NCBI GenBank assembly: GCA_937127205.1
Contig: CAKZLS010000585.1
Coordinates: forward strand, 1 to 21,143
DNA length: 21,143 nucleotides
Origin: an uncultured Rhodospirillales bacterium
Lineage (GTDB): Bacteria; Pseudomonadota; Alphaproteobacteria; Rhodospirillales; Defluviicoccaceae
Direction of reading: 5' to 3'
Position numbers and translations under genes: made by a program. Positions 1 to 7,304 of the stretch are shown one piece after another; positions within the stretch are counted from its first letter, which is position 1; every line of letters begins with the position of its first letter. The notes beneath the pieces are model-generated. The model worked only from the letters and a program-made list of their open reading frames with translations. It was not told the DNA's origin and did no database searches.

Positions 1-1304
1 TTGCCAATCAGTTCCGACCGGGAGGCGCCCACCAAGGCGCAGGCCCGTGCATTCATCACTACCCAGCGATGGTGCTCGTCCTTGACGAATACCGGGTCGT
101 CGATGGCATCGAGAACGTTATCCAGGAATTCCTTCGAGGCCCGGAATTCGTTTTCCACACGCTTCCGGTCAGTGATATCGTTGATTAGGACATAGATGCC
201 ATTCGGCGAGCCGTCGGCTTCCAGGTCGGGAACATACGTGACTTCTTCGATCTTCGGATCTTCTCCATGGTTATTGATGAATTCATAACGCATTCTTTCG
301 CCGTGCAGCGCTCGTCGCGTGTTGTCTCTGACTTGTTCGAATGCTTTCTCGCCGATGATCTCTCTAAGATGCTTGCCATAGATGTCCTCGCGCTTAATGC
401 CGAAGCAGATTTCGTAGGCTTTGTTGTTGAATTGGTACCGGTAATTTTTGTCTAGATAGGCGATGCGCGAGGGCAAGGAGTCGGTAATGGTGCGGATGCG
501 CTTCTCACTCTCCCGGAGTGCGGTTTCGACTTTCTTGCGTTTTGTAAGATCGTTGACCAGCGCGTGGAAACCTTTCACCTTACCGCTGGCATCGAAGTCC
601 GGAATGTAAGTGACGTCTGCGACGCGATCACGGCGGTCAAAGCTGTCTATGTATTCGAACCGAACCTCTTCTCCACGGAGTGCGCGATCGATATATTTTT
701 TGGCCCGCTCGTAATTGTCCTGCCCAACCACTTCGGCGACGTGCCGGCCGTAGCAATCCTCTTTTCTTACGCCGTACCAATGTTGGTAGGCCCGGTTGTT
801 GAAGCAGAAGCGTTGATCCCGATCGATATAGGCAATCTGCGAGGGAATCCCGTCGGTGATCGTGAGCATCCGCGCCTCGCTGTCGCGGAGGGCGTCCTCG
901 GCGTTTTTCCAACGGCTGGCATCCCGTTGAATGCTGAGCCAATAGCGGAGTCGGCCGTCGATGTTCAGCAGGGGGACGATCTGCCATTCCAACACGAAGT
1001 CGCTCCCGTCTTTGCGACGGAGAACGGTTTCTCCGAGAAACTTCTGGTCGCGTTTCAAGTCGTCGCGGAGGCGATCGAACAAATCACGGTCAGAGTTGGG
1101 ACCATAGAGAATACGCGGGGTTTGGCCGACGATATCGTCCGGGGCATATCCGGTCATGGCGCTGAAGGCTCGGTTTACGAATACGATCCGCGGACCGGGA
1201 CTGTCCAAATTGGTCTCGGTCACCATTACGGCATCGTCCATCAACTGAAGGGTCGGCTCCAAGGCAAATAGGAGATCCGCTTGATCGACCAAGCGACTAT
1301 CCAA
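1..1304 (-). CDS. Multi-PAS sensory/signalling protein, C-terminus cut by window edge
   Basis: The minus strand is open from a TTG at 1304 to the window edge, giving 434 complete codons. The upstream in-frame stop TAA leaves no ATG, and a GGAGAG ribosome site lies 7 nt before the TTG. The protein has at least four PAS units: PAS1 about residues 20-135 (TGYAPDDIVGQTPRILYG), PAS2 about 141-264, PAS3 about 265-388, and a fourth starting near 390 (DDPVFVKDEHHRWVVMNA). PAS2 and PAS3 look like a recent duplication because both run from 'TITD' through 'FNN(R/K)AY' to 'VNDLTKRK' or 'INDITDRK'. No signal peptide or membrane segment is visible, so it is probably cytosolic. Such N-terminal PAS arrays usually feed a histidine kinase or a GGDEF/EAL output module, but the output lies outside the window. 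PAS1 lacks the LOV cysteine. A TATAAA-like box lies at 1352-1357 on the minus strand without a good -35. Confidence 0.85.
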   Translation of the reverse strand, partial: MDSRLVDQADLLFALEPTLQLMDDAVMVTETNLDSPGPRIVFVNRAFSAMTGYAPDDIVGQTPRILYGPNSDRDLFDRLRDDLKRDQKFLGETVLRRKDGSDFVLEWQIVPLLNIDGRLRYWLSIQRDASRWKNAEDALRDSEARMLTITDGIPSQIAYIDRDQRFCFNNRAYQHWYGVRKEDCYGRHVAEVVGQDNYERAKKYIDRALRGEEVRFEYIDSFDRRDRVADVTYIPDFDASGKVKGFHALVNDLTKRKKVETALRESEKRIRTITDSLPSRIAYLDKNYRYQFNNKAYEICFGIKREDIYGKHLREIIGEKAFEQVRDNTRRALHGERMRYEFINNHGEDPKIEEVTYVPDLEADGSPNGIYVLINDITDRKRVENEFRASKEFLDNVLDAIDDPVFVKDEHHRWVVMNARACALVGASRSELIG

Positions 1305-1375
1305 ATTCCAACTCTCCTGACGCGTGTGATGACGTGACTGGTATATGAGGATTTATAAAAACTATCATGTCCCTA

Positions 1376-1404
1376 TTGGGGAATTGTGCGCGTTTTGCCA
1401 TAAT
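1376..1404 (+). promoter_or_regulatory. Candidate sigma70-type promoter upstream of yicC
   Basis: TTGGGG at 1376-1381 and CATAAT at 1399-1404 are separated by exactly 17 nt. The -10 matches the consensus at five of six positions and the -35 at three. It lies about 160 nt before the yicC start in the 260-bp gap between two divergent genes. No gene or RNA is recognisable in the rest of that gap. This is inference from consensus matching only. Confidence 0.3.
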
Positions 1405-1564
1405 TTCGCAATGGTTGTCATGAGGGCAAATCTGAATACTTGTAAAATCATGCACGAAGGTCTTGAACCACCATTGCGGGCAGATCGTGGCACTTGTTGC
1501 TCCGAAGCGCGTGGCCTATACATGACCGATTTCGAGATTTTAGAGGCGGCCGAAAGGGGAGCCT

Positions 1565-2455
1565 GTGGCGATTTGTTCAATGACCGGTTTTGCGCGATCC
1601 GCGGGCCAAGCGAACGATTGTGCTTGGGCGTGGGAAGTGCGGAGCGTGAATGGCAAGGGGCTGGACGCTCGTTGCCGACTGCCTAGTGGATTCGAAGCGC
1701 TCGAACTCAAGGCCCGGGAGCGCGCTACCCGCAAACTGAAGCGCGGCAGCGTCTGGATGAACCTGACGGTGACGCGGTCCGTGCGCCAAGCCGATGTCCA
1801 GGTGAATACCGATGCGTTGGATCGTATCATCGCCGTACTGCCGGAGATCCAGCAGCGCCTGCCCGAGTTCAGGCCCACCAGTGCTGAAGGTCTGCTGGGA
1901 CTGCGGGGTATGATCGAAATCATCGACCAGCAGCCATCGGAGGAAGAGCGCGCGGCCCTGGATACGGCGCTGCTCGACGGACTCGACCAGACGCTGGACT
2001 CGTTGGCCGCCATGCGCCGCGAGGAAGGCGAACGTATGGCCGCTGTTCTCGATGTCCATCTCGATCGCATCGGGACGCTCTGCGAAGAGGCGGAGCGGTT
2101 GGCTGCGATCCAACCCGATGCCATAAGGGAGCGCTTGCGCGACCAGGTCGCGGCACTCCTTGAAGCCACCCCGGCGTTGCCGGAAGAGAGGCTTGCGCAA
2201 GAAGTTGCGGTGCTGGCGGCCAAAGCCGACACTCGCGAGGAGGTGGACCGGCTCAAGGCCCATCGCGAGGCGACCATGGCTCTGCTCGCCGGCACCGGGC
2301 CGGTGGGCCGGAAGCTGGAATTTCTGTGCCAAGAATTCAATCGCGAGGCCAACACGCTCTGCGCCAAGTCGTCGGACGTGGAGCTGACGCGGGTGGGTAT
2401 CGACCTTAAAGCGACCATCGATCAACTGCGTGAACAGGTTCAGAATATTGAGTGA
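1565..2455 (+). CDS. yicC: YicC family endoribonuclease
   Basis: The 296-residue protein has both family signatures. The N-terminal 'SMTGFAR' is followed by 'EVRSVNGKGLDAR', and the C-terminus has 'EFNREANTL' and 'EQVQNIE'. YicC proteins are cytosolic endoribonucleases linked to RNA decay and late-growth survival. I chose the GTG at 1565 over the ATG at 1580 because AAGGGGA lies 4 nt before the GTG and because family members start two to four residues before SMTGFA. The middle, about residues 150-230, is charged and helical (many E, R, A), as expected of the family. The reading frame of gmk begins before this gene ends, so the two are almost certainly cotranscribed and perhaps translationally coupled. 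yicC next to gmk is a common alphaproteobacterial arrangement. Confidence 0.95.
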   Translation: MAICSMTGFARSAGQANDCAWAWEVRSVNGKGLDARCRLPSGFEALELKARERATRKLKRGSVWMNLTVTRSVRQADVQVNTDALDRIIAVLPEIQQRLPEFRPTSAEGLLGLRGMIEIIDQQPSEEERAALDTALLDGLDQTLDSLAAMRREEGERMAAVLDVHLDRIGTLCEEAERLAAIQPDAIRERLRDQVAALLEATPALPEERLAQEVAVLAAKADTREEVDRLKAHREATMALLAGTGPVGRKLEFLCQEFNREANTLCAKSSDVELTRVGIDLKATIDQLREQVQNIE

Positions 2456-3101
2456 GCAACCGTCCCCTCCACCGCCGGAAATCAGGCGCCGGGGCCTGAT
2501 GCTGGTGTTGTCCTCGCCATCGGGCGCCGGGAAGTCCACCATCGCCCGGGAAATCCTAGGGCGCGATGCCGCCTTGACCATGTCCGTATCCGCGACCACG
2601 CGGTCGCCACGACCGGGCGAGGTCGATGGAAAGGACTACTTCTTCCTTGCCCTTCCCACATTTGAGCACATGGTAGCGGAGGGCCAGCTTCTCGAGCATG
2701 CTACCGTGTTCGACAATCGTTATGGCACGCCGCGCGAACGGGTGGAGGCGCCGCTCGCCGGCGGCCGCGACGTGCTGTTCGACGTAGACTGGCAGGGCAC
2801 ACAGCAGCTCAAGCAGAATGCCCGCGCCGATCTGGTCAGCATCTTCATCCTGCCGCCATCCCATGGTGAGCTGGAGCGTCGTCTGCATACCCGCGCCCAA
2901 GATTCCGACGAGGTAGTCCGCCGACGCATGGCCAAGGCGGCCGGCGAGATGAGCCACTGGGCGGAATACGATTACGTCATCGTCAATCGCCTGGTTGACG
3001 AGTCGGTTACCGCGGTCCAGTCGATCCTGGCGGCTGAGCGGCTCCGCCGCGACCGCCAGACCGGACTGCACGATTTCGTCGGCGCCATCTGCGGGCGTTA
3101 G
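2430..3101 (+). CDS. gmk: Guanylate kinase
   Basis: The protein phosphorylates GMP to GDP with ATP in cytosolic purine metabolism. The P-loop 'SSPSGAGKST' is at about residues 28-37 of the longest form, followed by 'SVSATTRSPRPGEVDGKDY' and 'FDVDWQGTQQLK', all standard for Gmk. The start is uncertain: GTG at 2430 has no ribosome site, whereas TTG at 2448 would give 'MSEQPSPPPPEIRRRGLMLVLSS', closer to typical alphaproteobacterial Gmk N-termini. Either start overlaps the yicC end (stop at 2453-2455), which suggests translational coupling. The TAG stop at 3099-3101 overlaps the TAA stop of the convergent EamA gene, leaving no room for a terminator between them. Length (217-223 residues) is normal. 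Confidence 0.95.
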   Translation: MNRFRILSEQPSPPPPEIRRRGLMLVLSSPSGAGKSTIAREILGRDAALTMSVSATTRSPRPGEVDGKDYFFLALPTFEHMVAEGQLLEHATVFDNRYGTPRERVEAPLAGGRDVLFDVDWQGTQQLKQNARADLVSIFILPPSHGELERRLHTRAQDSDEVVRRRMAKAAGEMSHWAEYDYVIVNRLVDESVTAVQSILAAERLRRDRQTGLHDFVGAICGR

Positions 3102-4042
3102 GCATTCGTATCTTTAGGCATGATTCTATCGGTGCGGTAAGCCGTGGTGGTTAGGTATAGGCCGGCGGCGATGGCGGCGATGCCAGCGAAATGGAACCCT
3201 TCAAGCCCTTCGTCGAGGAACACGATGGCAAGTAGCGTGGAGATCACCGGCATCAAATGTGAGAACAGCCCGGCCTTGTTGGCGCCGACCTCGCCGACCG
3301 CTTGGTTCCAGCAGATGTAAGCCAACACGGATGCAAACAGGGCGACATAGGCGATGCTGAGCAGATTGGCCAAAGTCAGCTCGAAACCGCCAATGGTATT
3401 GAGCTCCCAGACGTAGAGAGGCGCGATTAGGACCAAACCGATTCCCGTGATGCCCAAGATTATGGCCAGTATCGGCACGCCCGAAGGGACACGCCGGAGC
3501 AACACCGAGTAGATGGACCACACCAAGACGGCAAGCAGGATCCATAGGTCGCCCTTGGTTAGTTCGAGATTGGCGAGGATCGCCGGATCGCCCCGTACGA
3601 TAACCACCGTAACCCCCGCCAATGAGATGGCTGTCCCCAGTATCTGGCGGGTGGTGACCGGTTCGCGGAACAGCACCAACGACATGATGGGAATGAGCAC
3701 CGGTACGGTGGCGAACACCAGCGCGGCATTGGTGGCCGTGGTGGTCTGCAGCGCCACGTAGACGGAGATATGGAACAGGCCCACGCCGGTGACCGCCAGC
3801 ACGACGATCAGTTTCCAATGCTTGAGCAGAGTTCGGCGATGCGACCACAGCGCCCCCCCAGCGAAAGGCAGCAGCACGGCACCGGCGACAACCCATCGCC
3901 AGAAGGTCAACGTGACGGGCGGGATATCGCTGTGAATGGCCCGGCCGAGCACGAAGTTGCCGGCCCAGCACGAAACCGCGACGACCAGAAGCAGATAAGG
4001 CGACAGAAGTAACGATTTCTTTTTCGAAGGTGCGATGGTCAT
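3098..4042 (-). CDS. EamA/DMT-family inner-membrane transporter
   Basis: The 314-residue, strongly hydrophobic protein has about ten membrane spans arranged as two EamA repeats (about residues 13-145 and 155-295). The first holds 'SCWAGNFVLGRAI' and 'FWRWVVAGAVLLPFAGG', the second 'LAVLVWSIYSVLLRR' and 'SVLAYICWNQAVGEVGANKA'. These are typical of drug/metabolite exporters (RhaT/YdcZ-like), and the substrate cannot be told from the sequence. The open frame extends to 4375, but that extension is antisense to rsmA and looks random. The ATG at 4042 starts just before the first membrane segment and has AAGG 6 nt upstream. The start lies 14 nt after the rsmA stop, so it is probably the last gene of the lptD-surA-pdxA-rsmA operon. 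In many relatives apaG or another gene occupies this place. Confidence 0.9.
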   Translation of the reverse strand: MTIAPSKKKSLLLSPYLLLVVAVSCWAGNFVLGRAIHSDIPPVTLTFWRWVVAGAVLLPFAGGALWSHRRTLLKHWKLIVVLAVTGVGLFHISVYVALQTTTATNAALVFATVPVLIPIMSLVLFREPVTTRQILGTAISLAGVTVVIVRGDPAILANLELTKGDLWILLAVLVWSIYSVLLRRVPSGVPILAIILGITGIGLVLIAPLYVWELNTIGGFELTLANLLSIAYVALFASVLAYICWNQAVGEVGANKAGLFSHLMPVISTLLAIVFLDEGLEGFHFAGIAAIAAGLYLTTTAYRTDRIMPKDTNA

Positions 4043-4056
4043 TCGGGCCTTACCTA

Positions 4057-4896
4057 TCAACCCGGTTCTTGGTTTCTGTGCTCCGCCAGCACTCTTGCCA
4101 AGTGGCAGAAATCTTCCACCGACAGATCTTCGGCGCGCAAGGTCGGATCGATGTCGGCGGACACCGGATCGATGCCCAGCGGTCTCAGGCTTCGCCGCAG
4201 CATCTTGCGGCGCTGGCCGAACGCCGCCGCGGTCACTGTCTCCAGAAGGGGGCGCTCGGCAGGTGCCAGCGGCTGATCGCGCGGAACGAGGGTCACCACC
4301 GTCGAGGCCACGCGCGGCGGCGGAACGAAGGCCCGCGCGTCCACATTGAAATCGCGGCGGACCTGGCACAGCCACTGCGCCATGATCGACAACCGGCCGT
4401 AAGCGGAGGTGTGGGCTTCGGCGACCAACCGGTCAGCCACCTCTTTCTGGAACATTAAGGTCAGCTGGGCGAAATCCCGAGCGTCGCGGAGCCATTGCAG
4501 CAACAACGGCGTAGCCACGTTGAACGGCAGATTGGCAACGATCTTTCGGGGCGCCGGCGCCAGGTCGCGCGCGTCCACCTCCAAGGCGTCTGCCTCGATG
4601 ATCTCCAACCGTTCGGGAAACGCGGCTGCCAGTTCAGCGATCGCGCCGATACACCGAGGGTCCTTCTCCACCGCTACCACCCGGGAGGCGCCGGCCTCGA
4701 GCAAACTGCGGGTCAGTCCGCCGGGACCGGGACCCACCTCAATCACCGACACACCCGCCAGATCACCGGCAATTCGGGCTATCCGGTCGGTGAGGTTGAG
4801 ATCGAGCAGGAAATGTTGGCCCAGCGAGCGCCGGGTATCGAGGCCGTGCCGGGCAATGACATCGCGAAGCGGAGGGAGCGCGGGGAATGCCGTCAC
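4057..4896 (-). CDS. rsmA: 16S rRNA (adenine(1518)-N6/adenine(1519)-N6)-dimethyltransferase RsmA (KsgA)
   Basis: The enzyme dimethylates the two adjacent adenines in the helix-45 loop of 16S rRNA, using SAM, late in 30S assembly. The 279-residue protein has 'SLGQHFLLD' near the N-terminus, SAM motif I 'VIEVGPGPGGLT', the acidic 'VAVEKD', 'EADAL', the catalytic motif IV as 'NLPFNVATP' (the usual tyrosine is phenylalanine here, a tolerated variant), then 'FVPPPRV' and 'FGQRRKMLRRSL'. The ATG at 4896 overlaps the pdxA stop by ATGA, indicating coupled translation. The context, downstream of lptD-surA-pdxA, is the classic proteobacterial order. Confidence 0.97.
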   Translation of the reverse strand: MTAFPALPPLRDVIARHGLDTRRSLGQHFLLDLNLTDRIARIAGDLAGVSVIEVGPGPGGLTRSLLEAGASRVVAVEKDPRCIGAIAELAAAFPERLEIIEADALEVDARDLAPAPRKIVANLPFNVATPLLLQWLRDARDFAQLTLMFQKEVADRLVAEAHTSAYGRLSIMAQWLCQVRRDFNVDARAFVPPPRVASTVVTLVPRDQPLAPAERPLLETVTAAAFGQRRKMLRRSLRPLGIDPVSADIDPTLRAEDLSVEDFCHLARVLAEHRNQEPG

Positions 4897-5924
4897 GCGT
4901 GCGCCGACCCCACTCGGCGCGCGGCCATGGCGGCTGCCATATCGAGCGCCGCGATGAGACTGCTTTCGTCGGCTTGGCCGGTGCCGGCGATGTCCAGCGC
5001 TGTGCCGTGATCGGGAGACGTTCGAACGAACGGCAGGCCCAGGGTAACATTGACCCCTTGATCGAAATCCAGGGCCTTGAGCGGGATCAGCGCTTGATCG
5101 TGGTACATGCAGATGGCGGCGTCGAAAGTCGGACGGCTCCGGGGACTGAACAGGGTATCGGGGGGAAGCGGTCCCACCGCATCGATACCGAGGGCGTGCA
5201 GCGCGTCGATGGCGGGCGCAACCAATTCGGCTTCCTCCGAGCCCAGTTCGCCGTCTTCGCCCGCATGCGGATTGAGGCCGGCGACCGCCAGCCGGGGACG
5301 GTCGATACCGAAATCTCGCCGAAGCGCCTCGCTGGTTATAGCGGCCGCCTGAATGATCCGCGCGGGCGTCAGCGTGGTGATGGCGTTCTGCAGGCTCACA
5401 TGAATGGTTACCGGTACCACGCGCAGCGTCGGACCGGCCAGCATCATCACCGGTGTTGCGTCGCCCGAGAGTGCGGCGAGAAACTCGGTGTGTCCGGGAA
5501 ACAGAAAACCGGCGTCGTACAGGGCCTTCTTGTTGATGGGGTTGGTCACGACCGCCGCCGCCTTACCGTCCAAGGCGAAGCGCACCGCCATCTCGATGGC
5601 GGCGATAACCGCGGGCGCATTGGCCGGGTTGACGTGTCCGTAAGACACCGGTGCGGGCAACGGGCGGTTCAATACCGGCAGCGCTGTGGCAAAGGCGTCC
5701 GACGATTCCTCGATAGCATTGACCTCACGAACGGGCACCTGCAACTCCAACGCGGTCGCCAGCCGCCGCAGCCGTTCGGCGTCGTCAATAACGACAAACG
5801 GACACGTTCCGGTCGTCCGGCGAAGCCATGCCTTTAGCGTGATTTCGCCTCCGACGCCCGCGGGTTCACCCATGGTTACGACGAGCGGCTTACGCTCTCC
5901 CGCGGCGGCGGCCTCCGTTGTCAT
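4893..5924 (-). CDS. pdxA: 4-hydroxythreonine-4-phosphate dehydrogenase PdxA
   Basis: PdxA oxidises 4-phosphohydroxy-L-threonine with NAD(P) in the DXP-dependent route to pyridoxal 5'-phosphate. The 343-residue protein carries 'TMGEPAGVGGEI' at the N-terminus, 'HVNPANAP', 'TNPINKKAL', and the three regions that supply the metal-binding histidines: 'PGHTEFLA', 'GLNPHAGEDGELG' and 'YHDQALIPLK'. It ends with 'SPDHGTALDIAGTG'. Its ATG overlaps the surA stop (ATGA) and its TGA overlaps the rsmA ATG (ATGA), so it is embedded in a translationally coupled operon. Family length is normal and nothing is missing. Confidence 0.97.
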   Translation of the reverse strand: MTTEAAAAGERKPLVVTMGEPAGVGGEITLKAWLRRTTGTCPFVVIDDAERLRRLATALELQVPVREVNAIEESSDAFATALPVLNRPLPAPVSYGHVNPANAPAVIAAIEMAVRFALDGKAAAVVTNPINKKALYDAGFLFPGHTEFLAALSGDATPVMMLAGPTLRVVPVTIHVSLQNAITTLTPARIIQAAAITSEALRRDFGIDRPRLAVAGLNPHAGEDGELGSEEAELVAPAIDALHALGIDAVGPLPPDTLFSPRSRPTFDAAICMYHDQALIPLKALDFDQGVNVTLGLPFVRTSPDHGTALDIAGTGQADESSLIAALDMAAAMAARRVGSAHA

Positions 5925-7195
5925 ATTCTAATGTCGATCAGAGCCGAGCGGCGGAGATCCCTGAGATGTCGCTGCGAGGCCGCGGTCAGGACCTGTTCGC
6001 GCAGCATGTTCTCCACCAAAGCCCGTTGCTCGCTGACATTTCCCTCTTCGACCCGATCACACACCATGACAACGACGACGCCTTCATCGGTTCGAAGCGG
6101 AGCCGTCATTTCTCCCGCCGCGAGCGGGCGAACCAACTGGCGGAGCTGCGCCGGCAATCGGTCAATTTCCACCTCACCCATGCTACCGGAGCGCTGTCCT
6201 CCGGCTTGGCGGCCGGCGGCCTCCAATTCGGCGCAGCTCTCTACACCCTCGCTAGCGGACTTCGCGGTTTGCAGGCGTTCGGCGATTTCTTGCTGCGACG
6301 GGTTGGCCGGCAGCGGCAAGGAAAGTCGGGACAGGGTGACAGTTACCTTGCCTTCGGCCAATCCTTGAGATGTGCGCTTGTTGATCATCAACAGAAGATA
6401 ATAGCCCACAGGCGTGCGAATGGGGGACGACACTTCGCCGCGTTCCAATTCGGGCAGGACGGCATCCAGTGGGGCGGACAATTGACCGCGCCGAACCCAG
6501 CCGAGGTCGCCGCCGCCCGCCGATGACGCCGCTTGCGAAAAGTTCCGCGCCAGCGATGGAAAGCTCGCGCCTTGCTGGAGTTGTCCTAAAAGGCGCTCGG
6601 CGAGTTGTCTGACTTCCGCCTCGTTCTTCGGATCGTCGACCGGGAGAAAAATATCGGCGACCCGGTATTCCGGTTGGCCGGCATTTTCGCGAATGCGAGC
6701 CAGTTCCGCGTCGATTTCGTCCTCACCCACCTGTACGCGATTGCCTTCGAGGCGATTGACCGTCTTCAGCCAACCGATTTCGGCTTCGACTTGATCGATC
6801 AGTGTCGACATTTTAACGCCTCGGCTGGCGAGGTATTGGGGCATTTCGCGAGGCGACATTTTGACCTGTTGCGCAATCCGTAGCAGGGCGTTGTCGATTT
6901 CAGCTTTTGTGACGACGATGTTGAGGCGCCTCGCCTCCTGCACCTTCAGGCGGTCGTCGATCAGAGCGCGCAAAATTTGCGGAGCAACCCGCTGTCGAAC
7001 CTCGGGACGGTTCTCTAAATTGGAGGTAACCAGGGTCAGCGCGAGCCGGTTTTCGAGGTCGTGGAGCGAAATGACATCGTCGTTGACGATCGCGGCAATG
7101 CGCAATCCCCCTTGTGCGAAGACGCGCGCATCAGGTGTCAGCAACGCCAACGCCGCTGTTGCGACCAATACAATCGTGACCAAGAATCTGTTCAT
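5921..7195 (-). CDS. surA: Periplasmic peptidyl-prolyl isomerase/chaperone SurA
   Basis: SurA escorts unfolded outer-membrane proteins, notably LptD, through the periplasm. I chose the ATG at 7195 because it places a clean signal peptide at the N-terminus (MNRFLVTIVLVATAALALL, cleavage likely near residue 27 after VFA). The frame stays open up to 7303, but that extension has no export signal. A SurA N-terminal chaperone domain spans about residues 30-170 ('IVNDDVISLHDLENRLAL', 'ALIDDRLKVQEARRLNI'). A parvulin domain spans about 178-274 ('GGGDLGWVRRGQL', 'GEVSSPIRTPVGYYLLLM'). A second, degenerate parvulin-like segment runs from about 284 to 420. The gene lies between lptD and pdxA, matching its role in LptD maturation. 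Confidence 0.93.
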   Translation of the reverse strand: MNRFLVTIVLVATAALALLTPDARVFAQGGLRIAAIVNDDVISLHDLENRLALTLVTSNLENRPEVRQRVAPQILRALIDDRLKVQEARRLNIVVTKAEIDNALLRIAQQVKMSPREMPQYLASRGVKMSTLIDQVEAEIGWLKTVNRLEGNRVQVGEDEIDAELARIRENAGQPEYRVADIFLPVDDPKNEAEVRQLAERLLGQLQQGASFPSLARNFSQAASSAGGGDLGWVRRGQLSAPLDAVLPELERGEVSSPIRTPVGYYLLLMINKRTSQGLAEGKVTVTLSRLSLPLPANPSQQEIAERLQTAKSASEGVESCAELEAAGRQAGGQRSGSMGEVEIDRLPAQLRQLVRPLAAGEMTAPLRTDEGVVVVMVCDRVEEGNVSEQRALVENMLREQVLTAASQRHLRDLRRSALIDIRI

Positions 7196-7304
7196 CGTAA
7201 TTTCGAGATGATGCCCAACGGCTGAAATGATGCTGGAGGGCGAATCATCGATCCTTCCTATCTTAGCCAAGCATATGTTCGCTCGGCTCGCCCGTGGGCG
7301 CAAA

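Noticed and set aside
1100..1250. LOV photoreceptor domain in PAS1
   Set aside because: The 'GQTPRILYGP' segment aligns with the LOV flavin loop, but the adduct-forming cysteine of the NCRFLQ motif is absent.
564..1271. Long plus-strand open frame of 235 codons
   Set aside because: It is antisense to the PAS protein, whose domains are clear on the minus strand; the product has no recognisable domain.
1415..1440. TTGTCA as a -35 for yicC
   Set aside because: No acceptable -10 follows at 16-18 nt; TTGGGG/CATAAT is a better fit.
7196..7303. Longer surA start at 7303
   Set aside because: The added 36 residues contain no export signal and would bury the clear signal peptide that starts at 7195.
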